Shown here: positions 1 through 8,013 of the stretch, piece by piece | Position numbering within the stretch: the first letter of the stretch is position 1 | Layout: every line of letters starts with the position of its first letter | Origin: Planctomycetota bacterium | GTDB lineage: Bacteria > Planctomycetota > UBA11346 | NCBI GenBank assembly: GCA_003136555.1 | Contig: PLEW01000122.1 | Coordinates: 1 to 38,429 of the forward strand | DNA length: 38,429 nt | Direction of reading: 5' to 3' | Notes under the pieces: model-generated | Database searches by the model: none | The model's input: the letters and a program-made list of their open reading frames with translations, nothing else | Told to the model about the DNA's origin: nothing | Made by a program: the position numbers and the translations under genes

Positions 1-488
1 AGCGAGAGCACGTCGCCGATGTTGTCGAAGCCCTCGCCGACATCATCGGAGGGGAAGGACGAGCGCGCGGTGCGCAGGTCGAGCCCGAGCAGGTCGCGGA
101 TGGTATAATCGTATTCGGTGCGGTTGAGGCGGCGGATGGTCACCCGCCCCGGGTCGGGCGGGCCGTCGTAGCGCTTGATGACCTTGATGGTGGCGATGAG
201 GCGGTCGCGCTCCTCGGCCGACGGCTGCTTCTTGGCGGTGTCCGGCGGCATGTCGTGGCTGTGCAGCTGATCGATCACCTCGCGCCACATCTTGAGCGCG
301 TGCTTGGCGGCATCCTCGCTGGCGATCGCGCTGAGATCGAGATCGCCCTTCTTCTTCTCCGGGTTGTGGCAGGCGAAGCAGTAGGTATCGAGGAGCGGGC
401 GGACGTCCTTCATATACGACGGCCCATCGCCCGCCCAGCCGAGGGCCGGCAGCAGGGCCAGCACCAGATTCCGCACGCTCGCACTCAC
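1..488 (-). CDS. Secreted PSCyt1/DUF1587 cytochrome c-type protein, C-terminus outside window
   Basis: The ORF track shows only shadows here; the real frame was read by hand. It starts at GTG 488, with an AAGGA ribosome site five bases upstream, and runs off the left edge. The protein opens with a signal peptide (VRNLVLALLPALGWA). A CFACH heme-binding motif follows at residues 37-41 in the usual planctomycete cytochrome (PSCyt1) context, DVRPLLDTYCFACHNPEKKKGDL. DUF1587-like text then appears (VTIRRLNRTEYDYTIRDLLGL). In this family the full protein continues through DUF1592/1588/1585 and is usually followed by a DUF1552 gene, both of which would lie outside the window. The role is unproven; an exported redox or polymer-associated function is generally assumed. 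It points away from the two-component system at 1.5-4.2 kb, which may control it. Confidence 0.85.
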   Translation of the reverse strand, partial: MSASVRNLVLALLPALGWAGDGPSYMKDVRPLLDTYCFACHNPEKKKGDLDLSAIASEDAAKHALKMWREVIDQLHSHDMPPDTAKKQPSAEERDRLIATIKVIKRYDGPPDPGRVTIRRLNRTEYDYTIRDLLGLDLRTARSSFPSDDVGEGFDNIGDVLS

Positions 489-1234
489 CGCGATCCTTCG
501 GGGCGATGCCCGTGGGAGGTATTCCGGCCGGTTCTGACGTTCCAGCTGGAATGGGTTCCCTTATTGTGTCAAACAAGCGGGCCGGCGACGCACCGGCAAC
601 CGGACGACCAACCAAGGATACCATGGCGGGGCACCGCCGTTGAAGCTGATTGACGCTGCGCTCGCCAGCTGCCTGCCCAGCATCACATCTCCAGGCGGCG
701 CTTTCCCCATCCCCCCCGGTAAAAGGGCATGAACGTTAGTGAATCACCTGACATCGTGACCCCCCCTGCTCTCCAGGTAGATGCCTCATCATGACATCCG
801 TTGCGCACCGATATCCATCGCAGCGTAAACCAACACGCCCATCGAGGTGCTCCTGGTTCGCTGGCCCGCTCATGCCTCAGCGCCATGCAGACGGAGAGCG
901 ACGGAAAGCCCGTTTGGGGATCGCCCGCTGCGCCCCCCCCGACGTACCTGACCGCTGGGCATCGCACCAGACGCTGCCTTGTGGACGTGCACCGCCATCC
1001 ATCCGAACCACGACGCCTCACGCCAGTGCCGGCGGCTTCTCCGTCATGGCCAGGTTCCCGATTGTGTGGGATCGACGATCCGCAGTGATCCTTCCGCATC
1101 GAAGGCCAGAAAATGCGCGCGGTTCCGCGTCACACGTCCACGAAAGCGTCGTGCCACCGTGGCGATGCGCAGTTCAGCCATACTGTCGTGGCGTGACGGG
1201 AGTGGTCGTGGTTGAGCACACATATTATGCCACT

Positions 1235-1262
1235 TTGACACTGCTGGTCGCTCGCATATACA
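1235..1262 (+). promoter_or_regulatory. Strong sigma70-like promoter with no obvious gene behind it
   Basis: TTGACA at 1235-1240 and TATACA at 1257-1262 are separated by 16 bases inside the only AT-rich stretch of this intergenic region. The match to the housekeeping consensus is close. Transcription would run toward 1300-1430, where the response regulator gene lies on the other strand. The product could therefore be a small RNA, an antisense RNA into the regulator 3' end, or a very small protein. Confidence 0.5.
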
Positions 1263-1275
1263 TTGTTGTAACAAT
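1262..1275. promoter_or_regulatory. Operator-like inverted repeat at the orphan promoter start site
   Basis: ATTGTT-GT-AACAAT is a perfect inverted repeat with six-base arms. It begins at the last base of the TATACA element and covers the expected transcription start. A repressor bound here would block the promoter. The binding protein is unknown. Confidence 0.45.
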
Positions 1276-1352
1276 AGCTTACGATTGATTGAACATGAGA
1301 TTGCCATGCTGCGCGATCGAGAATCGTGATGGCCCGCTTGGCGGCGTGCCCG

Positions 1353-1371
1353 TCAGGCAGATGCTGCCTGA
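1353..1371 (+). terminator. Short hairpin downstream of the orphan promoter
   Basis: TCAGGCAG and CTGCCTGA form a perfect eight-base stem with a three-base loop, about 90 bases after the predicted start of the orphan transcript. There is no U-tract, so it may be a structured end of a small RNA rather than a classical terminator. Confidence 0.3.
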
Positions 1372-1485
1372 AATCCATGCAGTGCTTTGCCCTGCAAGCA
1401 GATGGATTCATTCCTTCAATTCACGCGCCTGAACAGTTCGGCCACTGCCGTCAACCACCGCCATCTCGAACCGGGCATCTGGCAT

Positions 1486-2151
1486 CTACGACGTCTTAGG
1501 CGATACGATCTTCTCGTTTACCGCTTTCGCTATGGCGCCGCCTCTGCTGTGCACATGGAGCTTCTCGTAGACAGTCCGTATGTACTCATCGGCGGTGTAA
1601 TAGCCTATCCCCAACTCGGATGCCGCCTGCTTGGTGGTATGCCCGCTCACGAGGAGCTGGAGGATCTGCATCTCACGTGGCGAGAGCCCGTAGTCATGCT
1701 TGGGGGCTGTCGCTTGGGAGACCATCTCCAAAACGCGGCGGGCTATATGGGGATTGATGGGGGAACCGCCGTCCGCCGCGCTGCGGATGGATGCGGCGAC
1801 TTCCTCTGCGCTCGTTGATTTGAGCAGGTAGCCGGTGGCACCGGCGCAAATCGCTCGGAATATCTTATCGTCATCCTCGAAGACGGTGAGGATGATCAAC
1901 GCCGTGGACGGGTAGCGTTGGCGAAAATGCGGAAGCGCCTCGATGCCGCTCATGCCGGGAAGCTCGACGTCGAGGAGGAGCACGTGTGGCGCTGCGGGAG
2001 CGGGCAGCGCGGACAAGGCGTCTTCGCAGCTGAAATAGCGTTGCGGGCAGGAAATGCCATCGCAGCGATTGAGCGCCCGCTGCAGTCGACTGCCATAGAC
2101 CTTGTGGTCTTCGACCAGCCAGACAGTGATGGGGCGGGCTTGGTCAGGCAT
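1486..2151 (-). CDS. NarL/LuxR-type two-component response regulator
   Basis: This 221-aa protein has an N-terminal receiver domain. The acidic pair is E14/D15 (WLVEDHK), the phospho-acceptor is D61 (LLLDVELPGMSG), the switch threonine is T89 and the conserved lysine is K111 (GYLLKS). A LuxR-type DNA-binding domain occupies roughly 153-212 (LSPREMQILQLLVSGHTTKQAASELGIG). All receiver key residues are present, so it should be phosphorylated by its partner kinase. Its ATG lies two bases after the kinase stop, so the pair is one operon. Likely targets, by position only, are the two PSCyt1 cytochrome genes flanking the system. Confidence 0.95.
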   Translation of the reverse strand: MPDQARPITVWLVEDHKVYGSRLQRALNRCDGISCPQRYFSCEDALSALPAPAAPHVLLLDVELPGMSGIEALPHFRQRYPSTALIILTVFEDDDKIFRAICAGATGYLLKSTSAEEVAASIRSAADGGSPINPHIARRVLEMVSQATAPKHDYGLSPREMQILQLLVSGHTTKQAASELGIGYYTADEYIRTVYEKLHVHSRGGAIAKAVNEKIVSPKTS

Positions 2152-2160
2152 GGTCAGGCA
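2141..2160. repeat. 10-base tandem duplication at the kinase/regulator junction
   Basis: TGGTCAGGCA occurs twice in direct succession. On the coding strand each copy carries ATGCCTGA. One copy supplies the kinase TGA stop and the next supplies the regulator ATG start, so the junction sits inside the duplication. Confidence 0.8.
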
Positions 2161-4160
2161 TGGTGCGGCAGGGAGATGGTGATGGAGGTCCCGTGCTGAG
2201 GCGCAGAATCGACGCTGACGATTCCACCGTGCTTCGCGGCACGCCGCTGAAGATTGACCAGGCCCATCCCTCCTCCCTTGAGGGCGGAGGGATCGAAGCC
2301 GCGCCCGTTGTCACGCACGGTCAGGATGAGGGTTTCATCCCCTTGCGCGAGCGTGATGTCGGCATGCGTCGCCTGTGAGTGCCGCACCAGGTTATGCAGC
2401 GATTCCTTGAGCATCAGCACGAGGTCGCGCCGCTGGTCCATCCGCATGCGGTTGAAGGCCGCCGCGGCCGGTTCATGCAGTTCGTGCGGGATGTTGCGGA
2501 GGATGCGGTCGATGATGTCGCGAAGGTGCTCGATCAGGTCACCTTGGCCATATTTCCCGCTCTGGGCGAGTCGCACGAGGTCGCGCATCGTATCGAGCGT
2601 CTGCCGTGCCGTATCGCGGATCTCAGCCAATTCCTGCTGCATGGCTTCGTCTCTCGTGAGCGCGAGCGCCTCTTCGCTTATCAAGACGATGCAGCCGAGG
2701 CTGCTGCCGATGTCGTCGTGCAGATCCTGCGAGATGCGCTGGCGCAAGGCATCCATTTCCAGGCGGCGGTCGCGACGATGCCGGAGATTCGCTCCGAGCA
2801 GCGCAAGCACTACGGCAACGATGGCTGCCGCGAGTATCCACCAGGAGATCATGATGAACCGCGAACGGATGTCGGACGACCTGGTGTCGATTTGGGCGAT
2901 CCTCTGCATGATCTCGCGGCGATGCGATAGGCCGAGAAGCCAGTCCCCCAGATCGAGGATGTTCGCGCGGCTGGTGAAACCGTCCACCAGAGCCGCGCGC
3001 GACCAGCCGTTCCCCTCGATCGAATCGAATGCGCTCACCTCCTTGCCGAGCGCGACATTCGTGTCCCCGGACCAGACCTGCATCTCGGAAAGCGCGAAGA
3101 GGTAGCGCCCATTGGCATTGAACAGCTGCGGTGCGGACACGCGCACATAGCGGGCGGTTTCATCCCGGGCGACGAAGCTGATGGCATTCTCGCCAGGGCC
3201 GACCGGGGCGCGCGGCTCCGCGCCGTTGCCCCCCTCCAGGCCGGACAGCTCGACGGCATTGCGGAAGCTCAGATCATTCGCCAGCTGGACGGTCAACCCA
3301 GGCGGCCAACCGTAGCCTGGACGATGCGAGAATTCTGGCGGATAGGCCGGGAACAGCCGAACTTCATTTACCGGCATGACCTCGCCGAGATCCACCTGGA
3401 CCCAGCGTGGCGATGGGTGAGGCTCACGCTCGAGGACGACTGGCTGGCTGGAATAGCCCAGGGTCGGGCTCGGCCTTGAGCCCTGTGGCGGGCCGAGCAC
3501 CGAATGGCCATCCACGAGATTCGAGAGTCCCCACACCGGCAGCGCACCCATGGTGCGGCTGGAGGTGAAATCGCTGCGGCCAAGTCCGGCGGCGATATTG
3601 CGCTTCCCCTGGAGTACGATGATTTCGCCGAGCGCGAACAGCGCACGTCCGCCATCCTGATACAGCCTGGTTGCCGTGATGCGCACGAAGCGCGCACGCT
3701 TCCCGGCGCACGGCAGATAGACTGGCAGCGTGCCTGGATTGGCGAAATCGGTCGGCGTATCGCCAGCGATCACGGTGCGCCCCGCCTGGTCTGCGCTTTC
3801 GGATATCTCCACACGGAAACGCGCAGGGAAGCCGTAGCCCGGCACTATCGCCCGACCGCTGTCGGAAGCGGCCGGCACCAGCACCACGGCATCGAGCGGC
3901 TCCTCTCGCCGCAGATCCACTTCCACCCACTCCACCGTATTGGAGGACGCCGAGAATCCGCTGTGATAACCGATGCGATCCGTGAGTTGCGGCGTCGGCG
4001 CCGGAGGCAAGGGGACGAGGGCAGCCTCCAGGTCTCGTCGTTCAACGTCGTTGTGCCGCAGTTCGGAACTGAACCAGGAGAGCGACGCGACCTGGGCGAC
4101 GCACCCACCCACCACCAGCGCCGCAAGACCGATCGTCAGCTGGACGGTGCGACGCATCAT
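2154..4160 (-). CDS. Membrane histidine kinase with discoidin-like (F5/8C) sensor domains
   Basis: This 668-aa protein has an N-terminal membrane anchor (about 7-28). Two discoidin-like galactose-binding-fold repeats follow at about 58-186 and 188-365; compare LYQDGGRALFALGEIIVLQG with LFNANGRYLFALSEMQVWSG. A third, truncated repeat begins NVALGKEVSAF near 369. A transmembrane helix spans about 435-457. The HisKA_3 phosphorylation site is H481 (DLHDDIGSSLG). The ATPase domain has an N box near 585-595 and G boxes DNGRGFD (617-623) and GGGMGLVNL (629-637). The domain order implies extracytoplasmic binding of a carbohydrate or glycan signalling inward to the adjacent NarL-type regulator. The ligand is unknown. 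ATG 4160 and 4157 are alternative starts; no clear ribosome site is seen. Confidence 0.9.
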   Translation of the reverse strand: MMRRTVQLTIGLAALVVGGCVAQVASLSWFSSELRHNDVERRDLEAALVPLPPAPTPQLTDRIGYHSGFSASSNTVEWVEVDLRREEPLDAVVLVPAASDSGRAIVPGYGFPARFRVEISESADQAGRTVIAGDTPTDFANPGTLPVYLPCAGKRARFVRITATRLYQDGGRALFALGEIIVLQGKRNIAAGLGRSDFTSSRTMGALPVWGLSNLVDGHSVLGPPQGSRPSPTLGYSSQPVVLEREPHPSPRWVQVDLGEVMPVNEVRLFPAYPPEFSHRPGYGWPPGLTVQLANDLSFRNAVELSGLEGGNGAEPRAPVGPGENAISFVARDETARYVRVSAPQLFNANGRYLFALSEMQVWSGDTNVALGKEVSAFDSIEGNGWSRAALVDGFTSRANILDLGDWLLGLSHRREIMQRIAQIDTRSSDIRSRFIMISWWILAAAIVAVVLALLGANLRHRRDRRLEMDALRQRISQDLHDDIGSSLGCIVLISEEALALTRDEAMQQELAEIRDTARQTLDTMRDLVRLAQSGKYGQGDLIEHLRDIIDRILRNIPHELHEPAAAAFNRMRMDQRRDLVLMLKESLHNLVRHSQATHADITLAQGDETLILTVRDNGRGFDPSALKGGGMGLVNLQRRAAKHGGIVSVDSAPQHGTSITISLPHHA

Positions 4161-4525
4161 AGAAGGGGGGATCGTAGCTGCTCACCCAGTACCTCGCCAC
4201 CCCTTTTGCCTGCTGGCATGCGCACCGGCGAGCGCCTGAGGGATCATCGTCGTCGTCAGGGCGGACCACGGCTCTGCTGGCGTCGAGACAGCGAGACTCA
4301 GCTGCGTCAGCCGCCAGCGGACAGAGCACGGAAGCAGCCCCGCCACCCTCATTGGCCGCCATGGAGATGGGCGACCCCGCTGCAGGGGATCGCCTTAAGC
4401 CGATGATGCGCCAGCCCTTATCCAGGATCATGCAGCGCTGCGGTCGGCAGTCGGATGGTCATGGGGAACCCTGTCCGAATGTTCGGGGGTTCCACGCTCA
4501 CGGTGCCATCGCTACCCTCCAGGCC
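4161..4525. other. Divergent intergenic region between the kinase and cytochrome genes
   Basis: This separates the leftward two-component operon from the rightward cytochrome operon. The ORF track extends the cytochrome back to 4352, but that extension has no signal peptide at its start. The clearest element is the hairpin/palindrome at 4465-4493. No good sigma70 promoter is evident. Confidence 0.6.
4465..4493. promoter_or_regulatory. Nested inverted repeat upstream of the DUF1592 cytochrome
   Basis: GGAACCC pairs with GGGTTCC, and inside it CCGAA-TG-TTCGG is a second perfect inverted repeat. Together they give 12 base pairs with a three-base bulge. The element ends 32 bases before the chosen ATG. 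It could be an operator for the neighbouring NarL-type regulator or a 5'-UTR hairpin; the sequence does not decide between these. Confidence 0.45.
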
Positions 4526-6943
4526 ATGATCCCCCGTCCGCGCACCATCCATCTCGCTGCGATGCTGCACATCGCCGTCTGCGCGTGCTGCGCCGCGGAG
4601 TCCGCGGATTTCGAGAAGACGGTCACACCATTCTTCGCCGAGAATTGCCTCAAATGCCATGACGCGAGGAAGCAGAAGGGCGATCTCCGGCTCGATACGC
4701 TGCCTCTGGATTTCATCGGCGAGAAGAATGCCGGTCACTGGACCGATATCCTCGACCGCCTCACTTCAGGCGATATGCCGCCGGAGAAGGAATCGCGCCC
4801 GAAGCCGAGGGAGACGGCCGCGGTGGTGGAGTGGATCGCCACCCAGCTGGCGGAGGCGGAGTCGGCGCGTCACGCCACCTCGGAGCGCGTCTCCTTCCGC
4901 AAGCTCACGCGTGATGAATACGTGAATACAATCCACGATCTGCTCGGCGTGACCTATGACGCCTTCAGCACCATGGGCATGGGGGAGGACCCGAATTGGC
5001 TCGGCTTCGAGCGCATCGGCTCGGTCCTCTCGTTCGCGCCTGCGCACATCGAGAAGTATCTCAGCGCCGCACAGCAGGTGCTGAACGAAGCCCTGCCACC
5101 AGGACCGAAGCCTCCATGCAAGCTCATCCACTGGGATCCCTTCGGCATGCGTGAAGCCTGGGGTGGGATGAAGAAGGATTTCGAACGCCAGGGCAACGCG
5201 GCAGCGGTCCGCTTGCCGATCATCCCGAGCAGCAATGCCGTCGGGGTGGTCGGCAAGCGGCTGAATCTCCTCATCCCCTCCACCGGCGTCTACCTGCTGA
5301 GAGTGAAGCTCAGCGGCCTGCATCCGGCGCAGCGCCTGCCGCCGCGGTTGCGCATCTATGAGGCGGATATCGACAGCATCCTGGCCGAACAGGATGTGGA
5401 TGCGCCCGAAGATCGGCCCGTGACGCTCGAATTCCGGGTGCATCTGACCGCAGGGAATCACGATATCGATGTGATGAACGCGGTGCCTGGCCTGGCGAAA
5501 CCCATCCAGGACAGCAACCACGCGGTGTTCACCAGCCTGCATGCGCGCATGCCATGGCAGCAGAAGCTCACCGACGATGCCGATCAGCCGCTGCGGCCGT
5601 TCCTGATCCTGGATTTCGTCGAATGGGAGGGTCCGCTCTGCGAATCGTGGCCGACACCGGCGCAGCGTGAGATCTTCGGTAATGGAACCCGCGACGCCGC
5701 CCAGGCCCACGACATCATCGCGCGCTTTGCAACCCGCGCCTTCCGCCAACCGGTGGCGATCGAGGAGATCGAACGCTATACGCAGCTCGTCGAAGCCGAG
5801 ATGAAGGCTGGCAAGGCCTTCGAACCGGCGGTGAAGACCGCGTTGGCCGCGATCCTCTGTGCGCCGAACTTCCTCTACCTCGTCGAAGGCTCACCCGCGA
5901 AGGCGACCACGACCCTCAACGACTACGAGCTTGCGGCGCGGCTGTCCTATTTCCTGTGGAGCACGCAGCCTGATGACGCATTGCGCACTCTTGCGGGAGC
6001 CGGAAGGCTCCATGACGAGGCGACCCTCCGCAGCGAAGTGCGGCGCATGCTCGCTGATCCCAGGGCAGCGGCATTCGCCGAGGCCTTCCCGCGCCAGTGG
6101 CTGCAATTGCGCCGGGTCGGGATGTTCGCGCCGGACAAGGCCCTCTATCCCGACTACGACGACTACCTGCAGAAGAGCATGATCGCCGAGACCACGAGCT
6201 TCTTCCATGAGGTGCTGGCGAAGAACCTCAGCCTGCGCAACTTCCTCGATTCCGACTGGACCATGCTCAACCAGCGCCTTGCGCTCCATTATGGGATCGC
6301 GGGCGTGACCGGAGAGGCCATGCAGCGCGTCTCTCTCAAGCCCGAGGATCATCGCGGCGGCCTGATGACCCAGGCCGCAGTGCTCGGGCTCACCTCCGAC
6401 GGCACCCGTCACCGCCCGGTGCATCGCGGGAAATGGCTGTCCGAATCCATCCTCGGCCGGCCGGTACCGCCGCCGCCGGCCAATGTCCCGGCGATCAAGG
6501 CCGCGCAGGCCGCCGCGCCCAAGACCAGCCTGCGCGACAAGCTCGCTGCGCACCTGGAGAACGCCTCCTGCGCGGCCTGTCATCGCAAGATCGATCCACT
6601 CGGACTGGCCTTCGAGAACTATGACGCCATCGGCCGCTGGCGCACCGAGGAGACCGTGCGCGACGGTTCCGGCGCCAATCCGAAGGTGGACGCAAGCGGC
6701 GAGCTGTCCGATGGCCGGAGATTCGCCGACGTGAACGCCTTCAAGAAGCTGATGCTCGACGATACCGACAAGTTCGCGGCCGCCTTCACGGAAAAGCTCG
6801 CCACCTTCGCCATGCGCCGCGTGATGACCTTCTCCGACCGCGCTGAACTCCAGCGCATCGCCGCGACGAGCAAGGCCGACGATTACCGTCTGTCGACGCT
6901 GATCGAGATCTTCGTGACGAGTGCACTCTTCCAACGACGCTGA
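4526..6943 (+). CDS. Secreted multidomain cytochrome: PSCyt1-DUF1587-DUF1595-DUF1592-DUF1588-DUF1585
   Basis: I start at ATG 4526 rather than the track's 4352 because it gives an immediate signal peptide (IHLAAMLHIAVCACCAA) and an 805-aa product of usual family length. A PSCyt1 heme motif CLKCH sits at 41-45 and a DUF1587 segment from about 121 (FRKLTRDEYVNTIHDLLG). A carbohydrate-binding-like insert lies around 225-350, DUF1595 near 389-452, DUF1592 near 464-532 (YELAARLSYFLWSTQPDD) and DUF1588 near 593-655. A second heme motif CAACH is at 682-686 (HRKIDPLGLAFENYDAIG), then DUF1585 to the end. Such proteins are exported and typically paired with a DUF1552 protein, as here. The biochemical role is unproven. 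It is the first gene of a four-gene rightward run. Confidence 0.92.
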   Translation: MIPRPRTIHLAAMLHIAVCACCAAESADFEKTVTPFFAENCLKCHDARKQKGDLRLDTLPLDFIGEKNAGHWTDILDRLTSGDMPPEKESRPKPRETAAVVEWIATQLAEAESARHATSERVSFRKLTRDEYVNTIHDLLGVTYDAFSTMGMGEDPNWLGFERIGSVLSFAPAHIEKYLSAAQQVLNEALPPGPKPPCKLIHWDPFGMREAWGGMKKDFERQGNAAAVRLPIIPSSNAVGVVGKRLNLLIPSTGVYLLRVKLSGLHPAQRLPPRLRIYEADIDSILAEQDVDAPEDRPVTLEFRVHLTAGNHDIDVMNAVPGLAKPIQDSNHAVFTSLHARMPWQQKLTDDADQPLRPFLILDFVEWEGPLCESWPTPAQREIFGNGTRDAAQAHDIIARFATRAFRQPVAIEEIERYTQLVEAEMKAGKAFEPAVKTALAAILCAPNFLYLVEGSPAKATTTLNDYELAARLSYFLWSTQPDDALRTLAGAGRLHDEATLRSEVRRMLADPRAAAFAEAFPRQWLQLRRVGMFAPDKALYPDYDDYLQKSMIAETTSFFHEVLAKNLSLRNFLDSDWTMLNQRLALHYGIAGVTGEAMQRVSLKPEDHRGGLMTQAAVLGLTSDGTRHRPVHRGKWLSESILGRPVPPPPANVPAIKAAQAAAPKTSLRDKLAAHLENASCAACHRKIDPLGLAFENYDAIGRWRTEETVRDGSGANPKVDASGELSDGRRFADVNAFKKLMLDDTDKFAAAFTEKLATFAMRRVMTFSDRAELQRIAATSKADDYRLSTLIEIFVTSALFQRR

Positions 6944-6957
6944 CCAGAGTGATAACC

Positions 6958-7953
6958 ATGAAATGCCTCGCCGCCCTCCTCTCCACGATACTGTCCATCG
7001 CCGCGCTGTCCGCGGGAGACGCGACCGCGCCGGCGGCTTCCGCACCGCCTGATCTCAGGATCACGCCGGGCAAGGTCATCATCCCGACCGGCACATCCAT
7101 GCGGCGGATCTGGGGCGAACTGGTCAGCATGGATCTGGCCACGCGCACCGGCACCTTCCGCAAGGATGGCACGGACCAGCTGATGCCCTTCGCCGTGATG
7201 CCCTATGCCGAGCTGCTCCATCATGCGACCCTCGGCGACCTCCAGGATTTCCGCATCGGCGAGCGAGCCATCTTCCGCCTCCATGAGGATGGGAAAGGGG
7301 AGTGGGTCGCGCTCACCTACATCCAGGATGAGATGAACATGATGAACAACCACAAAGAGTATTTCTATGTGGATAGCATCGATGCGGCGAAGGGCAGGCT
7401 CATCTGCACCTGGGCGAACGCCGATCAGAGCTTCATCCGCCAGAAAAATGTGCTGATCGAGACCGATCATGACACGCGCTACTGGAAGGCCGCAAAATCG
7501 GCGACCTTCGCGGACATCGCCATCGGCGGCAAGCTGCGCACCAAGACCCATGGCATCGGCAAGGGCAATACGCGCATGTGCTGGGAGGTCTTCCTCGATG
7601 ACGAGAGCCTGATCGCGTTCCAGACCGAGCAGAAGGCCGTCCATCAGCGGCGCATGGTCGAGGAAGGGCTGCCCGGGTACGTGGATGTGGCGGTGGCGGC
7701 AGCAGCGGCGGCGGTCGACAGCGTGGTGCAGTTCACCCTGTTCCCGGAAGGCCGTGGCTTCTTCGCCCAGCTCAAGGTCGGCGGCGCCGCCCGCGTCGCG
7801 CCAGCGGGTCCAGACCGCAAGCCGACCATGCCTCCGGTCCCAGCGATCATCACCGCCGTCAGCGGGGCGGAGGTGAGCGTCAGCCTGCCCTCCGCAGCCG
7901 CCGCCACCTTCCAGGCGGCGGGCATCGCCCGGCTGTGGCCGGGCGCGCATTGA
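6958..7953 (+). CDS. Secreted protein with one copy of an unrecognised module (module A)
   Basis: This 331-aa protein starts at ATG 6958, 14 bases after the cytochrome stop; GTG 6949 is an alternative. It has a clear signal peptide (KCLAALLSTILSIAALSAG). I do not recognise the family. The region about 35-230 matches two regions of the protein at 9515-11491. It opens GELVSMDLATRTGTFRKDGTDQLMPF, continues with an acidic -IGERAIFRLHEDG- segment and ends LPGYVD. The C-terminal 90 residues are alanine/proline-rich and may form a separate small beta domain. Its position between the DUF1592 and DUF1552 genes suggests it acts with them outside the cytoplasmic membrane. Confidence 0.8.
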   Translation: MKCLAALLSTILSIAALSAGDATAPAASAPPDLRITPGKVIIPTGTSMRRIWGELVSMDLATRTGTFRKDGTDQLMPFAVMPYAELLHHATLGDLQDFRIGERAIFRLHEDGKGEWVALTYIQDEMNMMNNHKEYFYVDSIDAAKGRLICTWANADQSFIRQKNVLIETDHDTRYWKAAKSATFADIAIGGKLRTKTHGIGKGNTRMCWEVFLDDESLIAFQTEQKAVHQRRMVEEGLPGYVDVAVAAAAAAVDSVVQFTLFPEGRGFFAQLKVGGAARVAPAGPDRKPTMPPVPAIITAVSGAEVSVSLPSAAAATFQAAGIARLWPGAH

Positions 7954-8013
7954 CCAACGCGGCGCTCCATAGCGGCAACCTCCCACCACCACCAGCGGAA
8001 CCCGAGTGACACC

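Larger units (their letters stand above)
489..1485. other. About 1 kb region without a convincing gene
   Basis: ORFs listed here on both strands (255-653, 683-1099, 791-1288, 1130-1411) have no family resemblance, no signal peptide and arginine/cysteine-rich shadow composition. The region holds a perfect 12-base palindrome TTCCAGCTGGAA at 540-551, about 50 bases upstream of the left cytochrome start. It also holds an AT-rich island near 1220-1290 with a strong plus-strand promoter, and a short hairpin at 1353-1371. A 45-codon ORF (1295-1432, MRLPCCAIENRDG...) lies downstream of that promoter but has no ribosome site and is not called. Confidence 0.6.

Noticed and set aside
43-653. ORFs 43-624 (minus) and 255-653 (plus) from the track
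   Set aside because: Both are shadows; the hand-read minus frame from GTG 488 gives a signal peptide, CFACH heme motif and DUF1587 text.
683-1411. Overlapping ORFs on both strands in the first large gap
   Set aside because: No family, no ribosome site, mutually overlapping in several frames, shadow-like composition.
2254-3105. Long plus-strand ORF of 283 aa over the kinase
   Set aside because: Ser/Arg/Cys-rich antisense shadow of the histidine kinase.
4766-5749. 327-aa minus ORF (and 5891-7045) over the cytochrome
   Set aside because: Antisense shadows typical of GC-rich genes; the plus-strand frame carries all domain motifs.
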